From: Marisediminitalea alba | Lineage (GTDB): Bacteria > Pseudomonadota > Gammaproteobacteria > Enterobacterales > Alteromonadaceae | Direction of reading: 5' to 3' | DNA length: 64,000 nt | Assembly (NCBI RefSeq): GCF_002993365.1 | Contig: NZ_PVNP01000220.1 | Location: 1,261 to 65,260, forward strand | Shown here: positions 25,021 to 33,266 of the stretch, in pieces | Layout of the letters: each line of letters starts with the position of its first letter | Numbering within the stretch: position 1 is the stretch's first letter | The notes under the pieces: generated by a model | What the model saw: only the letters and a program-made list of their open reading frames with translations | Databases searched by the model: none | What the model was told of the DNA's origin: nothing | Translations under genes and position numbers: made by a program

Positions 25021-25046
25021 CAAAGTGATAGAATAGTATCACTTTG
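25021..25046. promoter_or_regulatory. Operator palindrome of the toxin-antitoxin operon
   Basis: CAAAGTGATA and TATCACTTTG form a perfect 10-bp inverted repeat with a six-base spacer, 22 bases before the antitoxin ATG. Its right part overlaps a TAGAAT -10-like element (25029-25034). Phd/YefM antitoxins repress their own promoters at such palindromes. Confidence 0.75.
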
Positions 25047-25068
25047 GTATTCCTTTGGTGCGGCTCTC

Positions 25069-25326
25069 ATGAAAGTAGAACTAGTTACATCACTTAAACG
25101 CCAGGCAACTAAGATCCTTGCCGATCTTCATGACACTAAAGAACCAGTGCTAATTACCGAGCATGGTAAGCCATCCGCGTATCTGGTTGATGTCGATGAT
25201 TATGAGTTTATGCAAAATCGATTGGTTATCCTTGAGGGGATCGCGCGAGGTGAACGCGCACTAGCTGACGGTAAAGCGGTAAGTCATGATGAAGCCAAAG
25301 ACAAAATGTCAAAATGGCTGAAATAA
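25069..25326 (+). CDS. Phd/YefM-family antitoxin
   Basis: This 85-residue protein has the Phd/YefM N-terminal DNA-binding pattern (SLKRQATKILADLHDTKEPVLITEHGKPSAYLVDVDDYEFM) and a C-terminal toxin-neutralising tail (DEAKDKMSKWLK). It should bind the downstream toxin and repress the operon through the palindrome upstream. The toxin start lies inside its last codons (13-base overlap). Confidence 0.9.
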   Translation: MKVELVTSLKRQATKILADLHDTKEPVLITEHGKPSAYLVDVDDYEFMQNRLVILEGIARGERALADGKAVSHDEAKDKMSKWLK

Positions 25327-25616
25327 TCTGGACTGAGTCCGCGTTATCTGACCTTAATGATATCGCTGAATATATCGCACTAGAAAATATTGTTGCGGCA
25401 AGGCAGTTAGTACAAACGATCTTCTCCAAAGTCGAACGCTTACAAACTTTCCCTGAATCAGGTCGTATTCCACCCGAACTAGAACATTTAATTTATCGTG
25501 AAGTTGTCGTGAATCCATGTCGTGTTTTCTATAAGCAAGATGGTGACAGCGTGTTTATTTTGTTTGTTATGCGCGGGGAGAGAGATTTACGTAAGTTCCT
25601 GTTGAATAAACAGTAA
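25314..25616 (+). CDS. ParE/RelE-superfamily toxin
   Basis: This 100-residue protein has the ParE/RelE fold signature: IIWTESALSDLNDIAEYIALEN, then FPESGRIPPELEHLIYREVVVNPCRVFYKQDGDSVFILFVMRGERDLRKFL. RelE-type members cut mRNA on the ribosome, and ParE-type members poison gyrase. The WTESALxDLxDIAEYI start and PESGR favour the ParE side. It overlaps the antitoxin gene by 13 bases, as expected for a coupled type II module. Confidence 0.9.
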   Translation: MAEIIWTESALSDLNDIAEYIALENIVAARQLVQTIFSKVERLQTFPESGRIPPELEHLIYREVVVNPCRVFYKQDGDSVFILFVMRGERDLRKFLLNKQ

Positions 25617-25630
25617 CCTTTTGGAGTGAG

Positions 25631-25757
25631 GGCTAACAATCTGTTTAAGAGTAATTCGCAACGCGTGGCATTTTCACCATAGGCTGTGGTGTTTCAGGTA
25701 GTATGCGGTGGCGTTGGTATTGCGCTGCTCACACCCTCACAGGGAGATACGCTTATT
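25631..25757 (+). other. attC-like (Vibrio repeat-type) integron recombination site
   Basis: Starting 14 bases after the toxin stop, the sequence runs GGCTAACAATCTGTTTAAGA, then GTAATTCGCAACGCGTGGCA and TTTTCACCAT. After a variable middle it reads GCGCTGCTCACACCCTCA. The left part, with AACGCGTGGCATTTT, and the right TGCGCTGCTCACACC block are typical of attC sites of Vibrio and Shewanella integrons. The AACGC box has a partner in the right arm (GCGCTG). The right core is imperfect (GCTTATT rather than GTTRRRY), so the site may be decayed. The rest of the 25617-25936 gap shows no gene. Confidence 0.72.
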
Positions 25758-25936
25758 TGACCTTCGGCTCAGTTAGGAAAGTTGTGATTACGTCTAGTCC
25801 TATGCGTTCGGTGGTAGTGCCCATGAACGGCAGACGTTGCCGGTATCGCGCATGACGATTTTAGTCGCGCAGAGGGCCCCCACTGGTTATGCTAAGCAAG
25901 CGATGATCATCAACACTTTGGAATTAGGATTAGCCA

Positions 25937-26344
25937 ATGGCCACGGATTATTTATCACTGGAATGGCAGACGCTGCAAAACCAATTCGATAGCTATGAGA
26001 AATACAGTCTGCTCATTAAGCTGGTCGCTATTTTTACTACGTCTTTTGCCTTAGGGTTTGAATTTAACCTCTTTGTGCCGGTGTTAATGGTTGGGGTATT
26101 CTGGTTGCAGGACGGTATCTGGAAAACCTTTCAGGGGCGTTTTGAAAGCCGCTTGCTAATTGTTGAGGCGGCTTTAGCTGCCAATCACAATGAAACCGGC
26201 TGCCAGTTTAATCAGCAATATCAGCAAACCGCTAACAGCGGTGTGGGTCTGATTAAAGAGTACTTAAAACAGTGTCTCAGACCCACAGTAATGTATCCCT
26301 ATGTTGTTTTGCTTGGTCTAACTCTGTCTAGTTTATGGTGGTAG
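25937..26344 (+). CDS. Small membrane protein of unknown function
   Basis: The ATG follows TTAGGA and gives 135 residues. Two or three hydrophobic segments are visible (about 24-56 and 115-134), separated by a soluble stretch with HNETGCQFNQQYQQ. There is no family I recognise. It converges on the sensor kinase gene with only 13 bases between stops, and lies just right of the putative cassette. Confidence 0.65.
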   Translation: MATDYLSLEWQTLQNQFDSYEKYSLLIKLVAIFTTSFALGFEFNLFVPVLMVGVFWLQDGIWKTFQGRFESRLLIVEAALAANHNETGCQFNQQYQQTANSGVGLIKEYLKQCLRPTVMYPYVVLLGLTLSSLWW

Positions 26345-26357
26345 TAAGTACCAACAA

Positions 26358-29060
26358 CTAGGCTTTTGCATTGGACAACAGGTTAGATAACGCCAGCTTC
26401 ATCTTATGAGGCTTCACGGGCTTGTTTAACAGCGAATAGCCCTTTTCCCTGACCATCTGGCGCAGCTCGTTGGTGTAGTTTGCCGTGATCATAATTACTG
26501 GTGGGTGCGGATCTAAATGCTGGTGAGTAATTTCCAACGCGTCAAAGCCGGTATCGCCATCGTCGAGGTGATAATCTGCGATGATCAGCTGTGGGTCCAG
26601 CTCGGTTAAGAACTCCGGTTCTTGCAATTCTTCCAGGGTTTGTACCGAGGTAATGTTGCAATTCCAGCTGCCCAGCACCGTTTCCATGCCTTTACAAATT
26701 TCATCGTCGTTATCGATAAGTAAAATTCGCGCCCCTTCGAGTTGATCGTTGAAGCGGTCGATTAACGGTGCTGGAGTCGGTTTAACCCGCTGGGCAAGCT
26801 TATCTGCATAGGGCAGGGTGATGCTGAAGCAGGAGCCTTTGCCCTCTACTGAACGAACATTAATGGTATGGTTCATCACACTGGCGAGCCGTTCTACAAT
26901 GGACAGGCCTAAACCGAGGCCTTTATCATGACGGCGTTTCTTGGCATCAAGTCGATTAAACTCGTGGAAGATTTCACTCAGTTTGTCCTGCGGGATACCA
27001 ATACCGGTATCAAAAATCTGAATTTGTAAGCCTGCCTTGCGCCGCCTTACCCCTATCAGAATACTGCCTTCGTTGGTGTAGCGAATTGCGTTGCTGAGCA
27101 GGTTGCGCAGGATCCGCGCCAGCAGATAAGTATCTGAATGAACAAGGGTTTGAGTGGTCTTTACTCTCAGCCTGAGGCCTTTACCCTCTGCCTGAGGGGT
27201 AAACTCATTCACCATATTGGTAATTAAGTCGTCGATTTCAAAATCATCCAGAACCGGTTCAATCAATCCGGCCTCAAGCTTTGAAATATCTACCAGCGCA
27301 CTGATTAGCGACTCGAGGTTTTCCAGTGAGTAGCTTAATGAACGAATAAGTTTCTGTGCTTCTTCGCCAAGTATCAGATCGTTTAAGGCATCGGCAAATA
27401 AACGGGCTGAGTTCATGGGTTGCAGCAAGTCGTGACTGGTGGCGGCGAGGAATTTCGATTTCGACTCATTGGCCTGGTCGGCTTCCCGTTTTGCCTCCAG
27501 CAGCTTAATTTCGGCCAGTTGTCGTTCTTCAATTTCGTTGCGTAACTGCAGGTTAATTTCAGAAATCTTTTTGGTGCGCTGGTTTACCCGCTGCTCCATG
27601 TAATCATAGGCATGCTTAAGGGCCCGGGCGGTGCGTCGCTGCTCGGTAACATCCTGCTCCAGAGCAAAAAAACCAATGACGTTGCGCTGCTCGTCAAAAT
27701 GGGGGATGTAGGTTTTGTTTGAGATCCGCACGTTATCCGGATCACGGCTGTGTTCGAGCTCAAAGTTAACCGCCTGGCCGAGCATGGCACGGGCAATATG
27801 GATGGTGAGGGTCTGATACTCTTTATGGCCAAGCACGTCACTGAGGTGATGATTAATAATTTCGTCCCGTGAGCGGTTAAACCACTTTTCAAACTCGCGG
27901 TTAACGAATTCGTAGCACAGATCTTTGTTAACATAGGAAATCAGTGCTGGCATGGCATCGGTGATCAGGCGGATACGCTGTTCACTTTCGCGCAGGGCAA
28001 TCTGATTGCGACTGCGTTCGGTAATATCGGCAAAGGTGATTAGTATGCCGCCGCCGGGGATCAGGTTGCGCCGCACCAGTAATACCAGGTTTTCATCGAG
28101 CATCATCTCGACTTCCAGGAAGTCCTTATCCGGTGCCACATCAAAGGAAATGGCGTCAAACAGGGCTTTGGCAAACACGTTTTGTTGCATGAGTTCGGCA
28201 AATACATCGCCGCGTTGAACACCGCTGTCCGACAAGCCTAACAGCTCGAAAAAGCGCTGATTCCAGGTTTCGATTTGCCTGTCAGCGTTAATCAGTACAA
28301 CGCCCTGGCTCATGTTTTCCAGGGTGGCTTTGAGTAGCTCTGCCTGCTCAGCCATGGCGGTCTCGTAGCGGACCTCTTCGGCTAATTTTATATTGGTGAT
28401 ATCGGTATACACCACCACCAGGCAGTTATCGTTAGTTTTACGCTCCTGCATCTGGATCCAGGTGCCATCGCGCAATTTAAAGATAGTCTGGGCAATCGGA
28501 TCGGGATAAACGCCCACTTTTTTCTGCGCTTTGGCTTTGTGATCAACCAGTACCAGCGAGGCGGCGGTGATTTCCTGAAAAGAGGTTTTGCCCAATTCGT
28601 AGGTAATATTGTGCTGTTGCCAGAATTCGGCGCAGCGGCTGTTTACCATTACCATTTTGCGGTCTGCATCGAACAGGGCGAAGGCATCGGAAATACTCTC
28701 AATAGCGTCACGCAGACGCTGACGATCCTGTTCGGCCTGAATCTGGCTTTTCTCTGTTTCCCGGCGGGCCAGTTCGAGCTGTTGGTTGGACTCTTCCAGA
28801 CGATGCAGGGTTTGCTGCAGGCGGTAGGTGCGCTCTTTTACCTTATCGGCGAGCATGGCTGCGTCTTCAAAAGACTGATAGGCATCACTGTGATTGCCCC
28901 ACCCCATTTCTACCCGACGCATCAGCACGCGGTTTATTTTCTGCAGCTTCTCGTTTTCGTAGCGCAGCCGTTCGAGCTCATCTTCGCCGGCTATTTCCGG
29001 CGACTCAACGGCTACTTCAGGCGTCAGTGGACTTGAGGTCGGTTTCAATGGGCGCTCCAA
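26358..29060 (-). CDS. nahK: NahK/ErcS'-like PAS hybrid histidine kinase
   Basis: This 900-residue protein has no membrane segment. An N-terminal coiled coil (about 25-115) precedes three PAS domains (about 120-225, 235-350, 365-480). A histidine kinase core follows, with H-box ATSHDLLQPMN (about 545), N-box NLLSNAIRYT, DTGIGIP and GLGLGLSIV. The C-terminal receiver domain (about 780-895) has the phospho-acceptor in LIIADYHLD. The layout and coiled-coil text match NahK/ErcS' of Pseudomonas, which acts in ethanol-oxidation signalling and with the NO sensor NosP. The start codon appears to be TTG, and the gene overlaps nosP by 44 bases. The extreme N-terminus is uncertain. Confidence 0.86.
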   Translation of the reverse strand: MERPLKPTSSPLTPEVAVESPEIAGEDELERLRYENEKLQKINRVLMRRVEMGWGNHSDAYQSFEDAAMLADKVKERTYRLQQTLHRLEESNQQLELARRETEKSQIQAEQDRQRLRDAIESISDAFALFDADRKMVMVNSRCAEFWQQHNITYELGKTSFQEITAASLVLVDHKAKAQKKVGVYPDPIAQTIFKLRDGTWIQMQERKTNDNCLVVVYTDITNIKLAEEVRYETAMAEQAELLKATLENMSQGVVLINADRQIETWNQRFFELLGLSDSGVQRGDVFAELMQQNVFAKALFDAISFDVAPDKDFLEVEMMLDENLVLLVRRNLIPGGGILITFADITERSRNQIALRESEQRIRLITDAMPALISYVNKDLCYEFVNREFEKWFNRSRDEIINHHLSDVLGHKEYQTLTIHIARAMLGQAVNFELEHSRDPDNVRISNKTYIPHFDEQRNVIGFFALEQDVTEQRRTARALKHAYDYMEQRVNQRTKKISEINLQLRNEIEERQLAEIKLLEAKREADQANESKSKFLAATSHDLLQPMNSARLFADALNDLILGEEAQKLIRSLSYSLENLESLISALVDISKLEAGLIEPVLDDFEIDDLITNMVNEFTPQAEGKGLRLRVKTTQTLVHSDTYLLARILRNLLSNAIRYTNEGSILIGVRRRKAGLQIQIFDTGIGIPQDKLSEIFHEFNRLDAKKRRHDKGLGLGLSIVERLASVMNHTINVRSVEGKGSCFSITLPYADKLAQRVKPTPAPLIDRFNDQLEGARILLIDNDDEICKGMETVLGSWNCNITSVQTLEELQEPEFLTELDPQLIIADYHLDDGDTGFDALEITHQHLDPHPPVIMITANYTNELRQMVREKGYSLLNKPVKPHKMKLALSNLLSNAKA

Positions 29061-30225
29061 TCGCTACGCCAGTAAAAGTATGGTTCAAGTGTAACCCATT
29101 TATTTGCTCACCGTAGGTATTAAATCCGATCATATGATTGGCACGGTAAAGCTCTGACATGGCATCTTCCAACTGGTATTTATCGATTTCAGCGCGGCGG
29201 TGAGCACAGTCAAACCCAATGAGTAAATCAATCTCGCCTACGTTGCGGCGAATATCATTAAGGATCATGGTGGAGTGAGCATGCAGCCCGCTCGACTTCA
29301 TCTTGGTCAGCACAATCCCGGCGTCAATGGCGCAGAAAAAAGTCAGGCTTAAATCATCGTTCACCTGCTGGATGCTGCGGATATACAGGTGGTCGCCAAT
29401 TTGCACTGCCAGAGGGTGCATGGCGAAAACTTCTGAGGTTAGTTCCTCGAGCTTTAAGCCGTTTATGCGGCAATACTCCAGCGCAGCCGGTTCGGCATTA
29501 AACTCTTCCACCACCCGTTGTCCCGGTGCGGTTTGGGTAACCACCAGCTTGTCGTTTTCGGGCGCTAAATGATGGTGGCTGAATACATCAAAATAACAGT
29601 TGGTATTAATCAGCATAAAAACTGCTGCGCTACTGTAAAAGCGACCGTTGCAATAAATCTGGGTATCGACAAAGTGCTGATCATCCCCGGCTGATCCGCC
29701 TACCAGCGGAATATCCTGCATACTCATATTGAGTACATCGATAACCAGCTCTTCCCGAATAGATAAGCCATCCAGTAAGGTCATGCCGAAAGAATGTTGT
29801 TCTACCGGTCCGGGGGATACGGCTTTGCTGCGCAGCTTGTCGAGCATGGAGTTAACCAGTTCATCGGCATCGTGCTCTGAAAAGGCCGCCAGATTTTCGA
29901 TCAGCACGGTTTCTACGGCGAAGTGCTGTTTACTGAGGGCAAAGGCGCAGATGGAGTGCTTGCGGCAACCATCGGGCGTTATTTCGCCGGCAGAAGTACA
30001 GCCAATTACCGGGATGTCGCCAAAATAGCGGTTTAATTCTTTCGACAGTTGTTCCAGCGGATACCGGGTACAACAATAAAAAACGACACATGCTGCTTCA
30101 CATGGCGCCAGTGCATTGTAGATGTCCCGTGCTGCAATGACAGGGTCAAGACTTTCCGATCCGGCTCTGGCCACAGAAGGTGAGTCGAAAACTTCAACGG
30201 TTTGACTAATTTGTTGCGACAGCAT
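29017..30225 (-). CDS. nosP: NosP-like FIST-domain sensor protein
   Basis: The 402-residue protein consists of FIST N and FIST C domains: VVFYCCTRYPLEQL and PVIGCTSAGEITPDG near residues 45-85, LVGGSAGDD near 174, then FNTYGEQINGLHLNHTFTGVAI at the C-terminus. In Pseudomonas, Vibrio and Legionella the FIST protein NosP binds haem, senses nitric oxide and controls the kinase NahK encoded beside it. Here the same pair overlaps by 44 bases. Haem binding cannot be confirmed from sequence, so another small ligand remains possible. Confidence 0.85.
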   Translation of the reverse strand: MLSQQISQTVEVFDSPSVARAGSESLDPVIAARDIYNALAPCEAACVVFYCCTRYPLEQLSKELNRYFGDIPVIGCTSAGEITPDGCRKHSICAFALSKQHFAVETVLIENLAAFSEHDADELVNSMLDKLRSKAVSPGPVEQHSFGMTLLDGLSIREELVIDVLNMSMQDIPLVGGSAGDDQHFVDTQIYCNGRFYSSAAVFMLINTNCYFDVFSHHHLAPENDKLVVTQTAPGQRVVEEFNAEPAALEYCRINGLKLEELTSEVFAMHPLAVQIGDHLYIRSIQQVNDDLSLTFFCAIDAGIVLTKMKSSGLHAHSTMILNDIRRNVGEIDLLIGFDCAHRRAEIDKYQLEDAMSELYRANHMIGFNTYGEQINGLHLNHTFTGVAIGAPIETDLKSTDA

Positions 30226-30405
30226 GGATACTCCCTAAACTCGGGTGACTGGTTGCATTACGCTGTGCCAAAGGGCTGAGATACCAATTCACCGCTGTCG
30301 ATTCTATATAATTCACAATTGTTTAACAAGATTAGCAAGAGTGATTTACGCACAAAACTCGGCCATTAGTAGCATAAATTGGGCCGTTGGTCATACAACT
30401 AACGA

Positions 30406-31146
30406 TCAGGCCGGATCAGCTAACGACTGTTTAAAACGTTCGGCGAGGGCTAAAAGTTCATTTTCGAGAGGATTACGGGGGCGTTGTGAGGTTAAGCGGA
30501 CATCTTCCAGCACCTGCATAGGATGACTACTGAGTAGCAGGATACGGTCAGATAAGGTGAGTGCTTCAGTTATATCATGGGTCACATAAACTACGGTAGT
30601 CCGGCGTTTTTGCCACAGTTCACTGAGCAGTTGTCTGAGCGAGTCGGCGGCGGGAATGTCCAGCGACGAAAAAGGTTCATCCATTAGCAGAATATCCGGC
30701 TCACAGGCAAACGCCCGGGCCAGCGCTGCCCGTTTCAGCATACCGCCTGAAAGTTGGGCTGGATACTGATATTCGGCGCCGCTTAAACCCACCAGACTGA
30801 GCCAGTGTAAAGCGCTGGAGCGGCGCTGTGATGTGCTGCCGTCACATACCAACATCACGTTTTCGCAAATGCTCAGCCAGGGCATCAACCTGGGTTCCTG
30901 GAACATCAGCGACACCCTGGCCGTTTTGCCGTCTGGTTTGCTGAGGCGAATCTCACCCTCAAAGTCGTTGTCGAGGCCGGCAATCAGGTTGAGCAGTGTG
31001 CTTTTACCCGCCCCTGATGGACCGAGCAGGGTGACAAACTCCCCGTTGCTAAGAGTCAGGCCGAGGTTGCGAATAACGGCGGTGGCAATCCCCGCGTCGT
31101 TTACAAATGCCTTGTTGATAATATCTACTGTGTAAGTCATCGCCAC
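30406..31146 (-). CDS. ABC transporter ATPase, NitT/TauT type
   Basis: The 246-residue ATPase has Walker A GPSGAGKST (near 42-50), Q-loop LMFQEPRLMPWL, signature LSGGMLKRAALARAFACEP, Walker B ILLMDEPFSSLD and the switch histidine in VTHDITEAL. The MFQEPRLMPW segment is typical of nitrate/sulfonate/taurine-type importers. It overlaps the permease gene by 10 bases and ends the operon DUF4242 protein, binding protein, permease, ATPase. The substrate is not evident. Confidence 0.9.
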   Translation of the reverse strand: MAMTYTVDIINKAFVNDAGIATAVIRNLGLTLSNGEFVTLLGPSGAGKSTLLNLIAGLDNDFEGEIRLSKPDGKTARVSLMFQEPRLMPWLSICENVMLVCDGSTSQRRSSALHWLSLVGLSGAEYQYPAQLSGGMLKRAALARAFACEPDILLMDEPFSSLDIPAADSLRQLLSELWQKRRTTVVYVTHDITEALTLSDRILLLSSHPMQVLEDVRLTSQRPRNPLENELLALAERFKQSLADPA

Positions 31147-31880
31147 TTCAGTACCCGCCGTTCCCAGGGGCGTAAAACGCCGGCTTCCAGGGCAAAAATA
31201 ATACAGGCAAAGGCCAGTGTATAAGCCAGTACACTGGTAATATCAAAATACTGAAAGAATAACGAAAGCTGAAAACCCACGCCATCACTACAGCCGAGAA
31301 GTTCTACCACCAGGACAATCTTCCAGACCAGTGCCAGGCCCCCGCGAGCGGCGGCCAGGAAATAAGGATAAAGCTGGGGCAAGTACACTTTTACCATCGT
31401 TCTGGCTGCGGGAACCTGGTAGGCCCTGGCCACATCCAGCAAACGTTTATCAATGGCTCTGGCACCTTCGCGCATAGTGACGGCGATATTGGGGGTTTTA
31501 TTCACTATTACGGCTATCAGTGCGGCCGTTTCATTTAAGCCAAACCAGATAAAACATAAAATGATGGTAACCAGTGCCGGTACATTCAGCGCCAGGGTGA
31601 CCAGGCTGTCGAGCCATAAATCCAGACGTTTAAAGTGCCCCATCAATAACCCCAGCAAACTGCCAAGCAGCATAGCGAATAAAAAGCTGATAGCTATACG
31701 CCGCAATGTAATGGCCAGGTGATGGGGTAACTCGCCACTGTTAATATGTTCAAGCAGGTTAGTGAGCACTGCCAATGGGGCTGGCAGCAGATCAGGCTTC
31801 AGAAGCATCACTGCGGCTTGCCAAAGCAGCATAAACACCACCATCGACAGCACACGAGTCAGGGCCGGATGATTATGCAT
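31137..31880 (-). CDS. ABC transporter permease, NitT/TauT type
   Basis: This 247-residue inner-membrane protein has about six helices and the EAA-type loop (REGARAIDKRLLDVARAYQVPAARTMVKVYLPQLYP) that docks the ATPase. It follows the binding protein gene by six bases and overlaps the ATPase gene. Confidence 0.9.
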   Translation of the reverse strand: MHNHPALTRVLSMVVFMLLWQAAVMLLKPDLLPAPLAVLTNLLEHINSGELPHHLAITLRRIAISFLFAMLLGSLLGLLMGHFKRLDLWLDSLVTLALNVPALVTIILCFIWFGLNETAALIAVIVNKTPNIAVTMREGARAIDKRLLDVARAYQVPAARTMVKVYLPQLYPYFLAAARGGLALVWKIVLVVELLGCSDGVGFQLSLFFQYFDITSVLAYTLAFACIIFALEAGVLRPWERRVLKWR

Positions 31881-31886
31881 TGCTGT

Positions 31887-32882
31887 CTAATGCTCGCCTA
31901 AAGCCGGACTTTGCCAGAACAGACTCTGTGGCAGACTTTCCAGTGAACCGGTTACGCGGGTGGTCCCTTCGTTTTGCTTAAGCACCCTGAATAACTTTTG
32001 CAAATCGGTAGTGATATTTTCATCGAAGCGGGTTGGGATGCCTCTTCGGTAGTGTTCAATGAGTACAGGGCGGGCACCCTCTGAATACTTGTTGGTAAAC
32101 GACGGAATTAGTTGCCACACGTTATCGTCGGTATCCATTAGCGCGCGGGTGTCGAAAGACATCGCAAAGAACTGATCGATCAGTGCTTTGTTGCGGCTTG
32201 CCCAGTCTTGCTTAAAGAGCCAGCCGATAACTGGTACCTCGGCACCAATTTGCCAGCTGGCGAGTACTTCGTCCATGGTCAGCAGTGAGCGCTTGTTGTG
32301 AGTTTTCAGTTCTGCGGCGTAATGCCAGAAGTTAACTACAGCGTCGAGCTGGTCGCGCAGCATTAGCTGATTAAGCATAGGCGGAGCGGCAAATTTGATA
32401 GTCGCCTGTTGGTCCAGGTCGAAGTTAAAATGTTGCTTCGCATAGGCACTGTACAACAGCCAGTTTTTGTTGCCTTTACCGCCCGCAAAGCCGATGGTTT
32501 TACCTTGTAGATCACCCATGTCTGAAGCATTGGCTTTGGCATCAACAACCAGTTCGCCGGCAGCCGTGGAATAGGGATAAAAATGATACAGTCGCCCTTC
32601 ATCGAACTGCCGTGCTGCCCATAACCAGTCGCCCACAATCATGTCTACGGCGCCGCCTTGCAAAGCAACCGAAAGGGCCTGGGGCGAGCCTAATGCCACC
32701 CGGGTTAATTTAAAACCGTATTGTTCAGGAAGTTGTTTGGCTTCTGCCAGGTCCAGCTCCCAGTTGAGGGTGCCATACTTCAGTACACCAACCCGGATTT
32801 CCGGAAGATCAGCAGCTCTTGCGCCCGACGTCAGCGCGCTGCACCACAGGATGACACTACACAGTACAACTCTAATCATCAT
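31887..32882 (-). CDS. ABC transporter substrate-binding protein, NitT/TauT type
   Basis: This 331-residue periplasmic protein has a signal peptide (ends SGARA-AD) and a family-typical opening IRVGVLKYGTLNWELDL, followed by ALQGGAVDMIVGDWLWAARQ and LQGKTIGFAGGKGNKNW. Binding proteins of this class carry nitrate, sulfonates, pyrimidines or other small organic ligands. Its position between the regulators and exaC suggests a link to alcohol metabolism, but the ligand is unknown. Confidence 0.87.
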   Translation of the reverse strand: MMIRVVLCSVILWCSALTSGARAADLPEIRVGVLKYGTLNWELDLAEAKQLPEQYGFKLTRVALGSPQALSVALQGGAVDMIVGDWLWAARQFDEGRLYHFYPYSTAAGELVVDAKANASDMGDLQGKTIGFAGGKGNKNWLLYSAYAKQHFNFDLDQQATIKFAAPPMLNQLMLRDQLDAVVNFWHYAAELKTHNKRSLLTMDEVLASWQIGAEVPVIGWLFKQDWASRNKALIDQFFAMSFDTRALMDTDDNVWQLIPSFTNKYSEGARPVLIEHYRRGIPTRFDENITTDLQKLFRVLKQNEGTTRVTGSLESLPQSLFWQSPALGEH

Positions 32883-32895
32883 GTCTTTTTGGGAG

Positions 32896-33168
32896 CTATT
32901 CAGCGGTTGTTGGGTCGATCATCGTTTTGACCTGATTAATTTGGTTGGCCGGAATGCCCATTTGTTCAGCATGGTCGAGGATGGCCTGTTTATCAGGTGA
33001 AATGTAAACACAGTAAATTTTGTTGTCGGTGACGTAGCTTTCCACCCATTGAATATGCGGGCCGGCATCACGTAACACACAGCAGGATTGCTGTGACGTA
33101 TTTTGTAGTTGTTCAGCGCTAAGTTCACCAGCACCGGGGATTTCGCGTTCGATAATAAATTTTGGCAT
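32896..33168 (-). CDS. DUF4242-family small protein
   Basis: The ATG after AAGAAGGA gives 90 residues. The sequence (PKFIIEREIPGAGELSAEQLQ, a CC pair near residue 30, then IQWVESYVTDNKIYCVYISPDKQAILDHAEQMGIPANQI) fits the DUF4242 family of small ferredoxin-like-fold proteins, some of which bind nickel. It is the first gene of the ABC operon, 13 bases before the binding protein gene. Function here is unknown. Confidence 0.8.
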   Translation of the reverse strand: MPKFIIEREIPGAGELSAEQLQNTSQQSCCVLRDAGPHIQWVESYVTDNKIYCVYISPDKQAILDHAEQMGIPANQINQVKTMIDPTTAE

Positions 33169-33211
33169 GGCAGACAAATCCTTCTTTTTATTGACTATAG
33201 GGTACAGAAAG

Positions 33212-33240
33212 GAAAAAGGTCCCCGCAGATGCGGGAACCT
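33212..33240 (-). terminator. Intrinsic terminator of exaC
   Basis: On the minus strand a stem built from AGGTTCCCGC and GCGGGGACCT (one internal mismatch, ATCT loop) is followed by TTTTTCC. It lies just after exaC and before the DUF4242-ABC operon, which therefore has its own promoter. Confidence 0.8.
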
Positions 33241-33266
33241 CGCTTACGCCAGTTATGGCAACGCTT

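Larger units (their letters stand above)
24853..25757 (+). mobile_element. Putative stranded integron gene cassette (toxin-antitoxin plus attC)
   Basis: The 9-bp sequence TACGCTTAT occurs at 24853-24861 and again at 25749-25757. Between the copies lie a toxin-antitoxin pair with its operator and, at the right end, an attC-like site. Toxin-antitoxin cassettes followed by attC are common in Vibrio-type chromosomal integrons, so I infer a cassette inserted at a secondary site. No integrase gene or second cassette is visible in the window. A short frame with a good ribosome-binding site at 24894-24938 (14 codons) may be a decayed remnant. Confidence 0.55.
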
